Source: Mucilaginibacter agri
GTDB taxonomy: Bacteria; Bacteroidota; Bacteroidia; Sphingobacteriales; Sphingobacteriaceae
Length of the DNA: 64,000 bases
Direction: 5' to 3'
Assembly (NCBI RefSeq): GCF_009928685.1
Contig: NZ_WWEO01000045.1
Coordinates: forward strand, 496,001-560,000
In this document: positions 56,258 through 64,000 of the stretch, piece after piece
Layout: each line of letters starts with the position of its first letter
Numbering within the stretch: the stretch's first letter is position 1
Position numbers and translations under genes: made by a program
Notes under the pieces: model-generated
What the model saw: the letters and a program-made list of their open reading frames with translations, nothing else
Told to the model about the DNA's origin: nothing
Database searches by the model: none

Positions 56258-56791
56258 ATGAAAAAATTTCTAATGATCTCATTAACAATGAGTTTACTAT
56301 GCATCGGTGTGGCTAAAGCCCAAGTAACCGGAACTACAAATGTTCACGTAAAATTGGTTGATGTATTGGCACTTTCGGTAAATAACTCCGACGTGAATAT
56401 CAACTTTAATAACGCGGCTGATTACCAAAATGGAGTAAGCGTACCAATGGCTGGTCACCTTACGGTAACAAGTAATCAGCCATATACCTTAAATATTAAA
56501 GCAGCAGGAAACCTTGCTGGCACGGGGGCTAACACAGACGTACTTGATCCATCGATTTTAACTATTGCTTTACCTACAACGGGTAATAACACGGCACTGG
56601 GTGCAACACCTACAACAGTTGGAGGACTAGCCACAACCAATGCTGCTTTAATTACCAATGCATCGCCTGGTTTATTAAAACTGGTCGACGTAAATTATTC
56701 GGTGCCATCGTCTATATCTACCACAAGTGCTATTCTCGGTAAAAAGGCAGATACCTATACAACTACGGTAACGTATACTATTACACAGTAA
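56258..56791 (+). CDS. Pilin-like fibre subunit
   Basis: The 177-residue secreted protein has a Sec signal peptide (1-21, AKAQVTG) and one beta-sandwich-type domain. No lipobox or Cys is present in the mature part. Its domain matches the C-terminal region (about residues 335-470) of the larger protein at 57635: D-x-N-x-N-(F/Y)-N, DYxNGV, GHxT, PYxxxxKA, LGKxAxTYxTTVTY. It is 11 nt upstream of a PapD-like chaperone in the same direction, which argues for a chaperone-usher subunit. It is the first gene of the three-gene plus-strand unit and divergent from the usher-like gene (103-nt gap). Confidence 0.7.
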   Translation: MKKFLMISLTMSLLCIGVAKAQVTGTTNVHVKLVDVLALSVNNSDVNINFNNAADYQNGVSVPMAGHLTVTSNQPYTLNIKAAGNLAGTGANTDVLDPSILTIALPTTGNNTALGATPTTVGGLATTNAALITNASPGLLKLVDVNYSVPSSISTTSAILGKKADTYTTTVTYTITQ

Positions 56792-56802
56792 CAATACATC
56801 AA

Positions 56803-57666
56803 ATGCAGACACAAAAAAAACATCAGTATAGGTTGATTATCAGTAAGTTTTGCTGGTGTTTTTTAATGCTCCTATTCACTATAGCTATGGGTCAGCGTAC
56901 GCTGGCCCAGGCTATATCCATTAGCCCTTCACGTATGTTCTTTTCTGGCGATAAAGGTCAGGAACTGAGCCAACAGGTTACATTGAACAACACAGGCAAA
57001 GCCACATTGTCTTTCAAAGCCTCGTTGATGGACTGGAGCCGCGATAGTACGGGCGAAAAGCGCTACTATCCCGCAGGCACACAAGCTTCATCTAACGCAA
57101 CTTGGGTTGAAGTAATGCCCAACGTTGTAGAACTTCCGCCGGGATCAAAACAACAAGTTACCGTAACCATGCACGTGCCTAAGGATGCACCCGCAGGGAC
57201 AGTGACGCATTCGATGTTGTTTTTTACCCAGATAAATGAGCAGGCATCAAGTAAGGTAAATACTAACCATGCAAGCATAGGCGTAATTGTAAAACTGGAA
57301 TTTGGTGTACACCTTTATTATACTTCACCCGGCTCGGTAAAAAAAGATCTGGACTACCTGGCATTTTATAACGATGGCAACAAAACCATTGGCAACGCGC
57401 AAGTGCACAGGATAGCTGTAAAAATTAAAAACACAGGTAATGTGGTAACAGACGGCTTTATCAGCCTCGAAGCCACCAATAAAACTACAGGCGACGAATT
57501 AAAGTTACCACCGCGGGCGATAAGCATGTTGCCTAATGACGAACAGGTCGTTTATCTCGATCTGCCATCAACATTAAAAGGACATTATTTACTGGTAGCA
57601 CTATTAGATAGTGGAGAAGAAACAAACTTAAAAGTTGCAAAGAAAGAGCTGGACTTTACTGATTAA
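56803..57666 (+). CDS. PapD-like periplasmic chaperone
   Basis: The 287-residue protein has a signal peptide (about 1-36, ending RTLAQ) and two Ig-like domains. Domain 1 (about 37-160) carries 'ISISPSRMFFSGDKGQELSQQVTLNN', shortened to SISPSRMFFSGDKG, and PGSKQQVTVTMHVPKDAPAGT, the G1-like strand seen in fimbrial chaperones. Domain 2 is about 165-287. The N-terminal R43 in PSR is a candidate for the conserved Arg used to bind subunit C-termini (unconfirmed). Chaperones of this type stabilise pilin subunits by donor-strand complementation before delivery to an usher. It overlaps the next gene by 32 nt. Confidence 0.78.
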   Translation: MQTQKKHQYRLIISKFCWCFLMLLFTIAMGQRTLAQAISISPSRMFFSGDKGQELSQQVTLNNTGKATLSFKASLMDWSRDSTGEKRYYPAGTQASSNATWVEVMPNVVELPPGSKQQVTVTMHVPKDAPAGTVTHSMLFFTQINEQASSKVNTNHASIGVIVKLEFGVHLYYTSPGSVKKDLDYLAFYNDGNKTIGNAQVHRIAVKIKNTGNVVTDGFISLEATNKTTGDELKLPPRAISMLPNDEQVVYLDLPSTLKGHYLLVALLDSGEETNLKVAKKELDFTD

Positions 57667-59047
57667 CATTTGCCTTGTTATTACACTAACAGCAAATAAC
57701 GCTCGTGGGCAGGTAAATTTTAGTATTACTTCGAGTAATATTACTCAAACCAGCCTTACGGTAGATAATCCTACGACTGTTTATACGGCACCTTTAGTAG
57801 CACTCGCCCCTACTATAACCTTAAAATCTACAACAGGTGGTACACTTACTAAAACAGGCGGCGGTACAGGTGTATCAGTTAGCCTATTCTCCGCGAAAAT
57901 TATTGGTAGCGGTGGCAGTTTGCTTAACCTATTAGGTACTACTCCCACTATTACCCTATCCTCTACCCCTCAAAGTATTTACACCTCTGTTTTGACAGCC
58001 TTACCTTCGGGGGCTTTAAATTTTAGATATACGCTTTCAGGTGTTAACACTACAACGTGGCTGGCTGGCAGTTACACATCCGACTTAACCTTCGCCGCAT
58101 CTGCTGTACTCACCAACCCCGGAACATTAAGCCCAACTGTAGGATCGTTAAACCTGAATGTGGCTGCTTTTATTACCGCAAGCGGTTTACCGGCAAGTAT
58201 GAGCCTAACCGTAACTTCTCTGGATTTTTACCGAAGCAGTACGCTTTCTGGCACATATAGCATCGCCACTACCACCACTGTACCTTATGGTATCAGGTTA
58301 AAAAACAGCGCATCAACTTTTACTTATAGCAACGGTTATTCGGGAGCACCAAACCCAAACACCGCCACAACTTTAATGACCGGCCAAATGACTGCGCCAA
58401 GCACGGGCACGGCCATTACAGGTGGTAGCTCTTTTAATAACCTGGCAACCGGTCTTGCAGTTCCTACCAACAATGCCCAAACCAGCACGATAACGTTAAG
58501 CATTAAACCAGCCGACTTGAAAAGTGGCTTCACGCAGAAAGGTACCTATACTACAAATGTAAATTACGAGGTATTCGATAGCCAAACCACTCCACTTGCT
58601 ACAACCCAGGCATTCTCTTGCCCACTTACCATAACCGTTAATGACCTGTCAGAACTAAAGGTTAATCAAACAGATATCAACCTCAACTACAATACCTCCA
58701 GCGATTATACTAACGGTGTGTTTGCCGATGCTAATGGCCATATAACGCTAAGTAACACCAATCCTTACGATGTTTATGTAAAGGCGAGTAGTACCACGCT
58801 GACCAATGGGGCTAACACATTACCCGTCGGTGTTATAACTATTTCACCCACACCTGCATCGGCTGGCAGCTTTTCTACGGTAAGTTTATCAGCCACTGCT
58901 CAAAAAATAATATCAGCATCATCGCCGATTATAGACAGAACGCTAAATGTGCGCTATGCCATTCCTGCTGCCAACTCTGCTCAATTACTAGGGAAACCTG
59001 CAGGCACCTACAATACCACAGTTACCTACAGCTTAATAGCACCCTAA
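57635..59047 (+). CDS. Large subunit/adhesin sharing the pilin domain
   Basis: The 470-residue secreted protein has a signal peptide (about 1-25). N-terminal beta-rich, Thr/Ser/Ala-rich domains (about 26-330) have no recognised fold, and the C-terminal domain (about 335-470) is homologous to the 177-residue pilin. It starts at TTG 57635, overlapping the chaperone by 32 nt; an in-frame stop at 57629-57631 and the absence of any nearby ATG support this. The overlap indicates translational coupling. The plan, a distinct N-terminal part on a shared subunit domain, is that of a two-domain tip adhesin in chaperone-usher fibres. The receptor is unknown. Confidence 0.7.
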   Translation: MQRKSWTLLINICLVITLTANNARGQVNFSITSSNITQTSLTVDNPTTVYTAPLVALAPTITLKSTTGGTLTKTGGGTGVSVSLFSAKIIGSGGSLLNLLGTTPTITLSSTPQSIYTSVLTALPSGALNFRYTLSGVNTTTWLAGSYTSDLTFAASAVLTNPGTLSPTVGSLNLNVAAFITASGLPASMSLTVTSLDFYRSSTLSGTYSIATTTTVPYGIRLKNSASTFTYSNGYSGAPNPNTATTLMTGQMTAPSTGTAITGGSSFNNLATGLAVPTNNAQTSTITLSIKPADLKSGFTQKGTYTTNVNYEVFDSQTTPLATTQAFSCPLTITVNDLSELKVNQTDINLNYNTSSDYTNGVFADANGHITLSNTNPYDVYVKASSTTLTNGANTLPVGVITISPTPASAGSFSTVSLSATAQKIISASSPIIDRTLNVRYAIPAANSAQLLGKPAGTYNTTVTYSLIAP

Positions 59048-59069
59048 CTATAAACCATGTGATATAAAA

Positions 59070-59094
59070 AACGCCCCGTTTTAAGCGGAGCGTT
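59070..59094. terminator. Bidirectional terminator between adhesin and GH30 genes
   Basis: A 9-bp stem with one G-U pair (AACGCCCCG with CGGAGCGTT, 7-nt loop) has a T-run on the minus strand (TTTTTT) and a T-rich tail on the plus strand. It serves converging stops at 59047 and 59111. Confidence 0.8.
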
Positions 59095-59110
59095 TGGTGT
59101 TTTTATGCTT

Positions 59111-60517
59111 TTAATTCCAAATGTAAGTAGCCACCGAGCCGGGCTTTAAGGCCTCAGTCACTCGCTGATCTTTATATTTTATGTCGAAGTTTTTGGCTTC
59201 GGAACCGTTGTTGATCACAATCAATACTTTTTTCCCTTCAGGGGTTTTAAAGGCAACATTAGGCAGATCATCAATTAAATTAGAGCCAATGCGTACCGAG
59301 CCTGGCCGTACGAATTTAGCTGCGTGCGCCACCACATAATAGGCGGGATTACGCGTGAAACTGTCTTTATTGATAGTAATACCACCCATGCATATATCGC
59401 AACCGCCCCTGTCGGTATGCGGACCATATTGCTGGTCGGTGGCCAAATTCCACTCAATAACAGTTCGGCTCCAGTTGCGGGTTGCGCCAATAGTAAGTTT
59501 GGTGATATGGTCGGTTACATCTCTTTTAAAATCCCCAGGCGCGCCCATCCATTGCTCTGTGAAATACAAGTTACGATCAGGGTGTGCATTATGAACCTCC
59601 GATAAAGCCTCTATTTTACCACCATACAAATGAAACGCCGAACCATCTACATATTTCTTTGCATCCGGATCATTCAATATTGAGATTGGGTATTCCGGCT
59701 TATCGCAATTGTGGTCGTAAATAATGATCTTGGTTTTTATATCCTCAGCTTTAAACATTGGCCCCAGATTGGTTTTGATGAAATTAGCTTCATCAAGAGC
59801 CGGCATTACCATACTTGGATTATTTCCGCCATGTAAGGGCTCATTCTGCACGGTCATAGCGTCAATGGTAATACCATTCTGTTTCATGGCTTTCACATAT
59901 TTAACAAGGTATTTAGCATACGCATCAAAATATTCGGGTTTCAGACTTCCGCCTTTGGTATCGCCCGTTGTTTTCATCCATACCGGTGGCGACCATGAGG
60001 AACCTAAAATCTTAATTTTCGGATTAATGGTTAGTATTTCTTTCAATACCGGAATAACATCCTTCTCATCAGGGCCTAAATCAAATTTGGTCATGTTAAC
60101 GTCCGTTTCTCCTTTAGGCAGGTCATCGTAAGAGAAAACATATTCGTTTAGGTCAGATGCGCCAATAGTTACACGCAGGTAACTGATGCCGATATTAGTG
60201 CCATCTGTAGCGAACAAATCCTTTAACAATTCAGCACGCTTTGCAGCATCCATCTTCATTATTAATTGTGCACTACCGCCTGTTAAACAAAAGCCAAAAC
60301 CATCTATAGATTGGTAGCTTTCTTTTTCGTTGATCTCGATAACAGGGTTCGAATTAGTGTTTTTGCTAAAAGGGGTTTCCTGATTTTGACGTTGAAACAA
60401 AGCCGACTGATCGGCATTAGTTAACCACGTTTGTACGGATCCTTTTTGCTGGGCCGACGCTGCTGCAACAGAAGCGGCCATAACTGCTGTAAAAGCCAGT
60501 TGTTTGATGTTTACCAT
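59111..60517 (-). CDS. Secreted GH30 glycosidase
   Basis: This 468-residue protein has a signal peptide (1-22) and the GH30 (beta/alpha)8 barrel with 'SIDGFGFCLTGGSA' (QSIDGFG..TG). The acid/base Glu226 is in VQNEPLHGG and the nucleophile Glu321 in YFTEQW. A C-terminal beta-structure (about 400-468) completes the fold, which resembles subfamily 1-3 enzymes (glucosylceramidase, beta-1,6-glucanase). Without a search the subfamily cannot be fixed; an endo-beta-1,6-glucanase acting on fungal wall glucan is plausible. It is divergent from the Tat-exported enzyme at 60824 across 306 nt. Confidence 0.9.
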   Translation of the reverse strand: MVNIKQLAFTAVMAASVAAASAQQKGSVQTWLTNADQSALFQRQNQETPFSKNTNSNPVIEINEKESYQSIDGFGFCLTGGSAQLIMKMDAAKRAELLKDLFATDGTNIGISYLRVTIGASDLNEYVFSYDDLPKGETDVNMTKFDLGPDEKDVIPVLKEILTINPKIKILGSSWSPPVWMKTTGDTKGGSLKPEYFDAYAKYLVKYVKAMKQNGITIDAMTVQNEPLHGGNNPSMVMPALDEANFIKTNLGPMFKAEDIKTKIIIYDHNCDKPEYPISILNDPDAKKYVDGSAFHLYGGKIEALSEVHNAHPDRNLYFTEQWMGAPGDFKRDVTDHITKLTIGATRNWSRTVIEWNLATDQQYGPHTDRGGCDICMGGITINKDSFTRNPAYYVVAHAAKFVRPGSVRIGSNLIDDLPNVAFKTPEGKKVLIVINNGSEAKNFDIKYKDQRVTEALKPGSVATYIWN

Positions 60518-60823
60518 GTATAGTTTATTGATATATTATTCTTCATTGGCTTAATAATTTCTTACACGTTTTCGGATAGATGCCCTTTGATAAAAGACAA
60601 GACAGTAACGGGCAAGAACTTTTTTCGATAACTAATTAATTTAGAGGCTATGCCGAAATGTAGCGACAACCCGATTTGTCAGGAATGTCTTTGCCATATT
60701 TCGGCGCTAAAGTAGAAAAGTTATAGATGAACTTAAAAGAGAAAAAAGAAATAGTATATTAGGCTGAGGTAACTAATTGTTGTAGAAATTAATTAGCAAT
60801 CCGTTTCAAGAAACATTCAACCT
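60518..60823. promoter_or_regulatory. Divergent control region with nested inverted repeats
   Basis: These 306 nt between GH30 and the Tat-enzyme gene contain GCCGAAAT (60652-60659) paired with ATTTCGGC (60698-60705), and inside it GACAA (60665-60669) paired with TTGTC (60676-60680). No gene is seen. The nested symmetry suggests an operator shared by the two CAZyme-type genes. Confidence 0.4.
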
Positions 60824-62734
60824 GTGTATTACAATTCGAGAAGAGATTTTATTAAAACTGCCGCTATTGGTGGTTTAAGTTTAAGTAACATTGGTAGTCT
60901 TGCCAAAGGTTTCTTATCAAGTACTCCAACCCCAACAAAAGATCTGTACCTATTAGCGCAAACGCTTATGCAACAATGGGCCGATGGCCTATTAGCTTTA
61001 CAGGTAAAAGATAAAACGAGTACAGATTACGGCGGCATTTACTGCCCTGCAGATAAGGCAGTGCATGGCCGTGTTGGAGATACTATTTTTCCCTTTTTCT
61101 ACCTTGCCAATAAAACCGGCGACAGTAAATTTACTGATGCAGCGTACCTGTTATATGATTGGATTGAACGACGAGTAAGTCGTCCGGATGGTTCTTGGCT
61201 CAATGAAACATACGAAAAATCGTGGAAAGGCACCACCGTTTTCGCTGCTATTGCATTGGCCGAGACTCTGAAAAATTATAGCGATCTGGCTAACAATACG
61301 TTTAAAACTGCCGTGTCCGAGCGTCTGATCAAGGCTGGCAACTATGTTTACGATAATTTTAACATGCAATATGGTAACATCAACTACCCTGTAACTGCAG
61401 GTTATGGGTTATCATTATTAGGCACGATACTCGATGTGCCAAAATTTAAACAACGCGGTAAAGAGCTTGCCTATGATTCATTGAAATACTACACCCCTAA
61501 AAATAAGTTTTTATATGGTGAAGGCCGTTTAACGGCCAGTCCCAAGGGGTGTTATGCGGTGGATCTCGGTTACAATGTAGAGGAATCTTTGCCATCATTG
61601 GTAATGTATGGCTTGTTGAACAATGATAACGAGATACTGGATACAGTTACTGAAACTATGAAAGCCCATTTAGAATTTATGTTGCCGGATGGAGGCTGGG
61701 ATAACAGCTGGGGAACAAGAAATTACAAGTGGACTTACTGGGGCAGCCGAACGTCCGACGGTTGCCAAAGTGCATATGCATTAATGGCTCACCGCGATCC
61801 GCGTTTTTACAAAGCTGCCCTGCTTAACACGCAATTAATGCATCAATGTACCGTAAATGGTTTATTACAAGGTGGTCCACATTATGCCAGTCATGGTATA
61901 ACCCCTTGCGTGCATCATACGTTTTCGCATATTAAAGCGCTTACAACAATGTTACAGTACAGCAAAATTCATGAACCTATTAGTACAGCTAATGTGATTT
62001 TGCCTAAAGAAGAAAATTATGGCAGCCGTTTTGTCGAAGACTTGCAGATCTATCTGATATCAAAAGGTGGATTTAAAGCCACTATTACGGCCTACGACAC
62101 AGAGTACAAGGATTTCAAAAATGGGCACCCAACAGGCGGTGCTCTGAGTATGCTGTGGCATGCTAAAACCGGCCCGCTGCTTTCGGGCAGCATGAATGAA
62201 TATCAGATCTATGAATTTGGTAATCAGCAACAGGATACAGATCCCTATTCGATGGCCTTAACGCCTCGCATCGAGTTGAAAAAAGATGATAAACTGTACA
62301 TGAATATCAGCGATTTGACGGCACGTATGGAAATTAAACAGGATGCAGATCAGTTAACTGTGAACACTTTTTCCAAACTGGTAGATAAAAATCAGACTGG
62401 CCCGTCAACGGTTATCAATTGCGAGGTATCGTATACTTTTGCCAATGATAAAACTACGATAAGGTTTAAGCACGATAAAACTGAATTTGACGGCGACGTA
62501 AAGATTATCGTACCTGTGATATCTAAATCGACAGAAAAAACAAAGATGCTTAACGATAGAACGATGATGATAAAAAAGAATGCGGCAAAAATAAAAGTTA
62601 CCACAGATCAGCCGATGGTTACTTTGCCCACCTGCGGTTGCCGCATATTTAATTACGTACCTGGGCTTGAAGCCGTTCCTTTACACATCAGCGGAAACGA
62701 ATGCACCGTACAACTGGAGATTATGAATGCCTGA
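60824..62734 (+). CDS. Tat-exported (alpha/alpha)6-type carbohydrate-active enzyme (putative)
   Basis: The 636-residue protein starts at GTG 60824 (in-frame stop at 60794-60796, no ATG between). The Tat signal reads SRRDFIKTAAIGGLSL. Residues about 40-390 are helical with repeated W/Y-rich motifs (QWADGLL, SDGCQSAYALMAH, PHYASHGITPCVHHTFSH), fitting an (alpha/alpha)6 toroid. Residues about 420-636 are beta-rich, as in heparinase II/III-like lyases and some hydrolases. The His-His pair in CVHHTFSH and Tyr/Trp residues are candidate active-site groups, not confirmed. It is divergent from a GH30 enzyme, supporting a polysaccharide role. Family unassigned. Confidence 0.65.
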   Translation: MYYNSRRDFIKTAAIGGLSLSNIGSLAKGFLSSTPTPTKDLYLLAQTLMQQWADGLLALQVKDKTSTDYGGIYCPADKAVHGRVGDTIFPFFYLANKTGDSKFTDAAYLLYDWIERRVSRPDGSWLNETYEKSWKGTTVFAAIALAETLKNYSDLANNTFKTAVSERLIKAGNYVYDNFNMQYGNINYPVTAGYGLSLLGTILDVPKFKQRGKELAYDSLKYYTPKNKFLYGEGRLTASPKGCYAVDLGYNVEESLPSLVMYGLLNNDNEILDTVTETMKAHLEFMLPDGGWDNSWGTRNYKWTYWGSRTSDGCQSAYALMAHRDPRFYKAALLNTQLMHQCTVNGLLQGGPHYASHGITPCVHHTFSHIKALTTMLQYSKIHEPISTANVILPKEENYGSRFVEDLQIYLISKGGFKATITAYDTEYKDFKNGHPTGGALSMLWHAKTGPLLSGSMNEYQIYEFGNQQQDTDPYSMALTPRIELKKDDKLYMNISDLTARMEIKQDADQLTVNTFSKLVDKNQTGPSTVINCEVSYTFANDKTTIRFKHDKTEFDGDVKIIVPVISKSTEKTKMLNDRTMMIKKNAAKIKVTTDQPMVTLPTCGCRIFNYVPGLEAVPLHISGNECTVQLEIMNA

Positions 62735-62828
62735 TTATTGAATCGTGTTAATTAACTTTAAATCAACAAACAAAGCCTATCTAATTAATGTTCTGTTGTT
62801 AATTTTGATTATTTAATCATTCAACATC

Positions 62829-63194
62829 ATGACCACATTTATCTCAACTAAATTTCTTGGTGTATTAGATTACATCACCAGTATCGTAATTGCAGCTTCA
62901 CCCTGGTTATTTCATTACGATCTGTCACTTAGCGCAGCAATATTGTTTATTCCGGTGTTTTTGGGCTGCATGCAGTTACTGATGACTATTTTCAGCAATT
63001 ATGAGTTCGGCATGATCAAAGTATTCCCGATGCCGGCTCACTTATTTCTGGATGGGTTTGTTGGTTTCATGTTACTGATATCGCCGTTTTTGTACGGTTT
63101 TGCACATGCTGTATTTTTACCACAAGTAATTTTAGGGCTAATATTGTTATCGATGTCAATCTTCACTAAAGATTCGGTGTTAGAGGAAGATTAA
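62829..63194 (+). CDS. SPW-repeat four-helix membrane protein
   Basis: The 121-residue protein has four membrane helices in two repeats, each with the SPW-type pattern: 'LDYITSIVIAASPWLFHY' (SPWLF) and 'DGFVGFMLLISPFLYGF' (SPFLYGF). The family is widely distributed and of unknown function. It lies 94 nt after the Tat-enzyme gene and converges on the metallo-hydrolase gene (17-nt gap). Confidence 0.82.
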   Translation: MTTFISTKFLGVLDYITSIVIAASPWLFHYDLSLSAAILFIPVFLGCMQLLMTIFSNYEFGMIKVFPMPAHLFLDGFVGFMLLISPFLYGFAHAVFLPQVILGLILLSMSIFTKDSVLEED

Positions 63195-63211
63195 TGCCCC
63201 TTCCTTATACT

Positions 63212-64000
63212 TTATTGAAATAACGAGTACTGTATAGGTTCATACTCATAATGTGGCTTCACCGTATTAGAAACAGCTTCTCCGATTTGGAAAACGGCTG
63301 ATTCCTGATAACGTGAGGCCACAATAATTTCAGTGCCATCAGCGTGCTCTTCAAACAAAGCTTTTACCAATTGCGGATCGTTATTGTCTTTAGATAGGTG
63401 CGACAATAACAGGTGGCTCATAAACGACGGCCTGTGTTTAATAAACAGCTCCAAAGCTTGTGTATTGGAAAGGTGCCCATGGCCGCTGCTGATGCGGCGC
63501 TTTAAATGATAGGGATAACGACCGCTGGCCAGCATATGCTCATCGTAGTTGGCTTCTAAAAAAGCAGCGTGGCATTGCGAAAAATTACGGATTACATGTT
63601 CGCAAGCTGAGCCAATATCTGTAATTACCCCAATATTGATATCGTTACAACTTACTACAAAACTATGCGGTTCTGCAGCGTCATGAAATTTAGGAAAAGC
63701 TGTTACAGTAATGTCGCCAACCCGGATTGGTTGATAGGCTACAAATGGATAAACCATTTGTGGGTTTAAAAACTGCCTGCCGGTAAAGTTAGTACGTGGT
63801 GTAATGTAAACCGGCAACTGATATTTTTTGGCCAACACCGGGATGCCCGAAATATGATCCGAATGTTCATGAGATACAAAAATAGCCTTTATATTGCTCA
63901 TTGGCAGACCTATACGCTCCATTCGCTTTTCTGTTTCGCGACAAGAGATACCGGCATCAATCAGCACCGCTTCCTGATGGTTACCTACATAATAGCAGTT
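63212..64000 (-). CDS. WalJ/YycJ-like MBL-fold metallo-hydrolase (5' end missing)
   Basis: The frame runs open to the right edge, reading NCYYVGNHQEAVLIDAG before the first internal GTG (63967), so the true start lies outside the window; 263 residues are visible. The MBL-fold metal motif HEHSDH is near residues 49-54, followed by a second His site (FHDAAEPHSF), 'VITDIGSACE' and 'LLSHLSKDN'. This matches YycJ/WalJ-type exonuclease-like hydrolases. These are cytosolic nucleases linked to mismatch repair or cell-wall signalling in Gram-positives; in Bacteroidota the role is less clear. Confidence 0.85.
   Translation of the reverse strand, partial: NCYYVGNHQEAVLIDAGISCRETEKRMERIGLPMSNIKAIFVSHEHSDHISGIPVLAKKYQLPVYITPRTNFTGRQFLNPQMVYPFVAYQPIRVGDITVTAFPKFHDAAEPHSFVVSCNDINIGVITDIGSACEHVIRNFSQCHAAFLEANYDEHMLASGRYPYHLKRRISSGHGHLSNTQALELFIKHRPSFMSHLLLSHLSKDNNDPQLVKALFEEHADGTEIIVASRYQESAVFQIGEAVSNTVKPHYEYEPIQYSLFQ

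Noticed and set aside
63212..63967. Metallo-hydrolase as a complete gene starting at GTG 63967
   Set aside because: The frame stays open to the window edge with family-typical residues before the GTG, so that codon is internal Val.
1..64000. tRNA, rRNA, IS elements or prophage
   Set aside because: No cloverleaf-like segments, transposases, integrases or phage genes were seen on either strand.

Overview
The window comes from a member of the Bacteroidota, most likely a soil- or plant-type Sphingobacteriaceae (Mucilaginibacter/Pedobacter-like). The lineage markers are a PorP/SprF-type protein beside a giant Ig-repeat adhesin with a type B type IX secretion (T9SS) C-terminal domain, an HmuY-type heme lipoprotein, a DUF6377-type TPR protein, a carboxypeptidase-regulatory/plug/barrel TonB receptor, and scarce Shine-Dalgarno sequences with several TTG/GTG starts. 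No rRNA, tRNA, CRISPR array, insertion sequence or prophage is visible.

Layout. (1) 1-14.3 kb is a signalling block: a partial DUF6377 protein; a three-gene unit of small membrane protein, PAS histidine kinase and secreted alpha/beta hydrolase; two paralogous sigma54 activators (REC-GAF-AAA-HTH and 3xGAF-AAA-HTH); an AraC regulator with a type II NADH dehydrogenase; a DoxX protein; and a TPR-HisKA_2 sensor kinase. (2) 14.5-18.1 kb has a secreted GH36 alpha-galactosidase divergent from a PhyH-type dioxygenase, with several inverted repeats between them. (3) 26.0-18.1 kb (minus strand) is a heme acquisition operon: TonB receptor HmuR, lipoprotein HmuY, binding protein HmuT, permease HmuU, ATPase HmuV, hemin-degrading HmuS and a small DUF6686-like protein. 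A PchR-like AraC regulator is divergent from it, and the control region between them contains a duplicated promoter with tandem 21-bp operator units. (4) 27.5-31.4 kb carries two adjacent Tat-signal enzymes (flavin amine oxidase, PLP aminotransferase), then a secreted Hint-domain protein. (5) 31.5-36.3 kb holds housekeeping and membrane genes (DUF1304, BamA/TamA-like barrel, MscS channel, ankyrin protein). (6) 36.3-50.3 kb is an OmpA/TPR/PD40 protein, PorP/SprF and an 11-kb adhesin gene with 31 Ig-like repeats, including a 3 x 1053-bp array. (7) 50.5-53.1 kb is a STAND-type NTPase of unknown role. (8) 53.3-59.0 kb is a chaperone-usher-like surface fibre locus: usher-like outer-membrane protein, divergent from pilin-like subunit, PapD-like chaperone and a larger subunit sharing the pilin domain. 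(9) 59.1-64.0 kb holds a GH30 glycosidase, a Tat-exported (alpha/alpha)6-type enzyme, an SPW membrane protein and the C-terminal part of a WalJ/YycJ-like metallo-hydrolase.

Together the genes suit an organism that senses and degrades plant or fungal polysaccharides, scavenges heme, and builds large surface structures. The chaperone-usher-like locus, the Tat/Hint cassette and the duplicated heme promoter are the least conventional parts. All functional calls come from reading motifs by eye; no database search was run.
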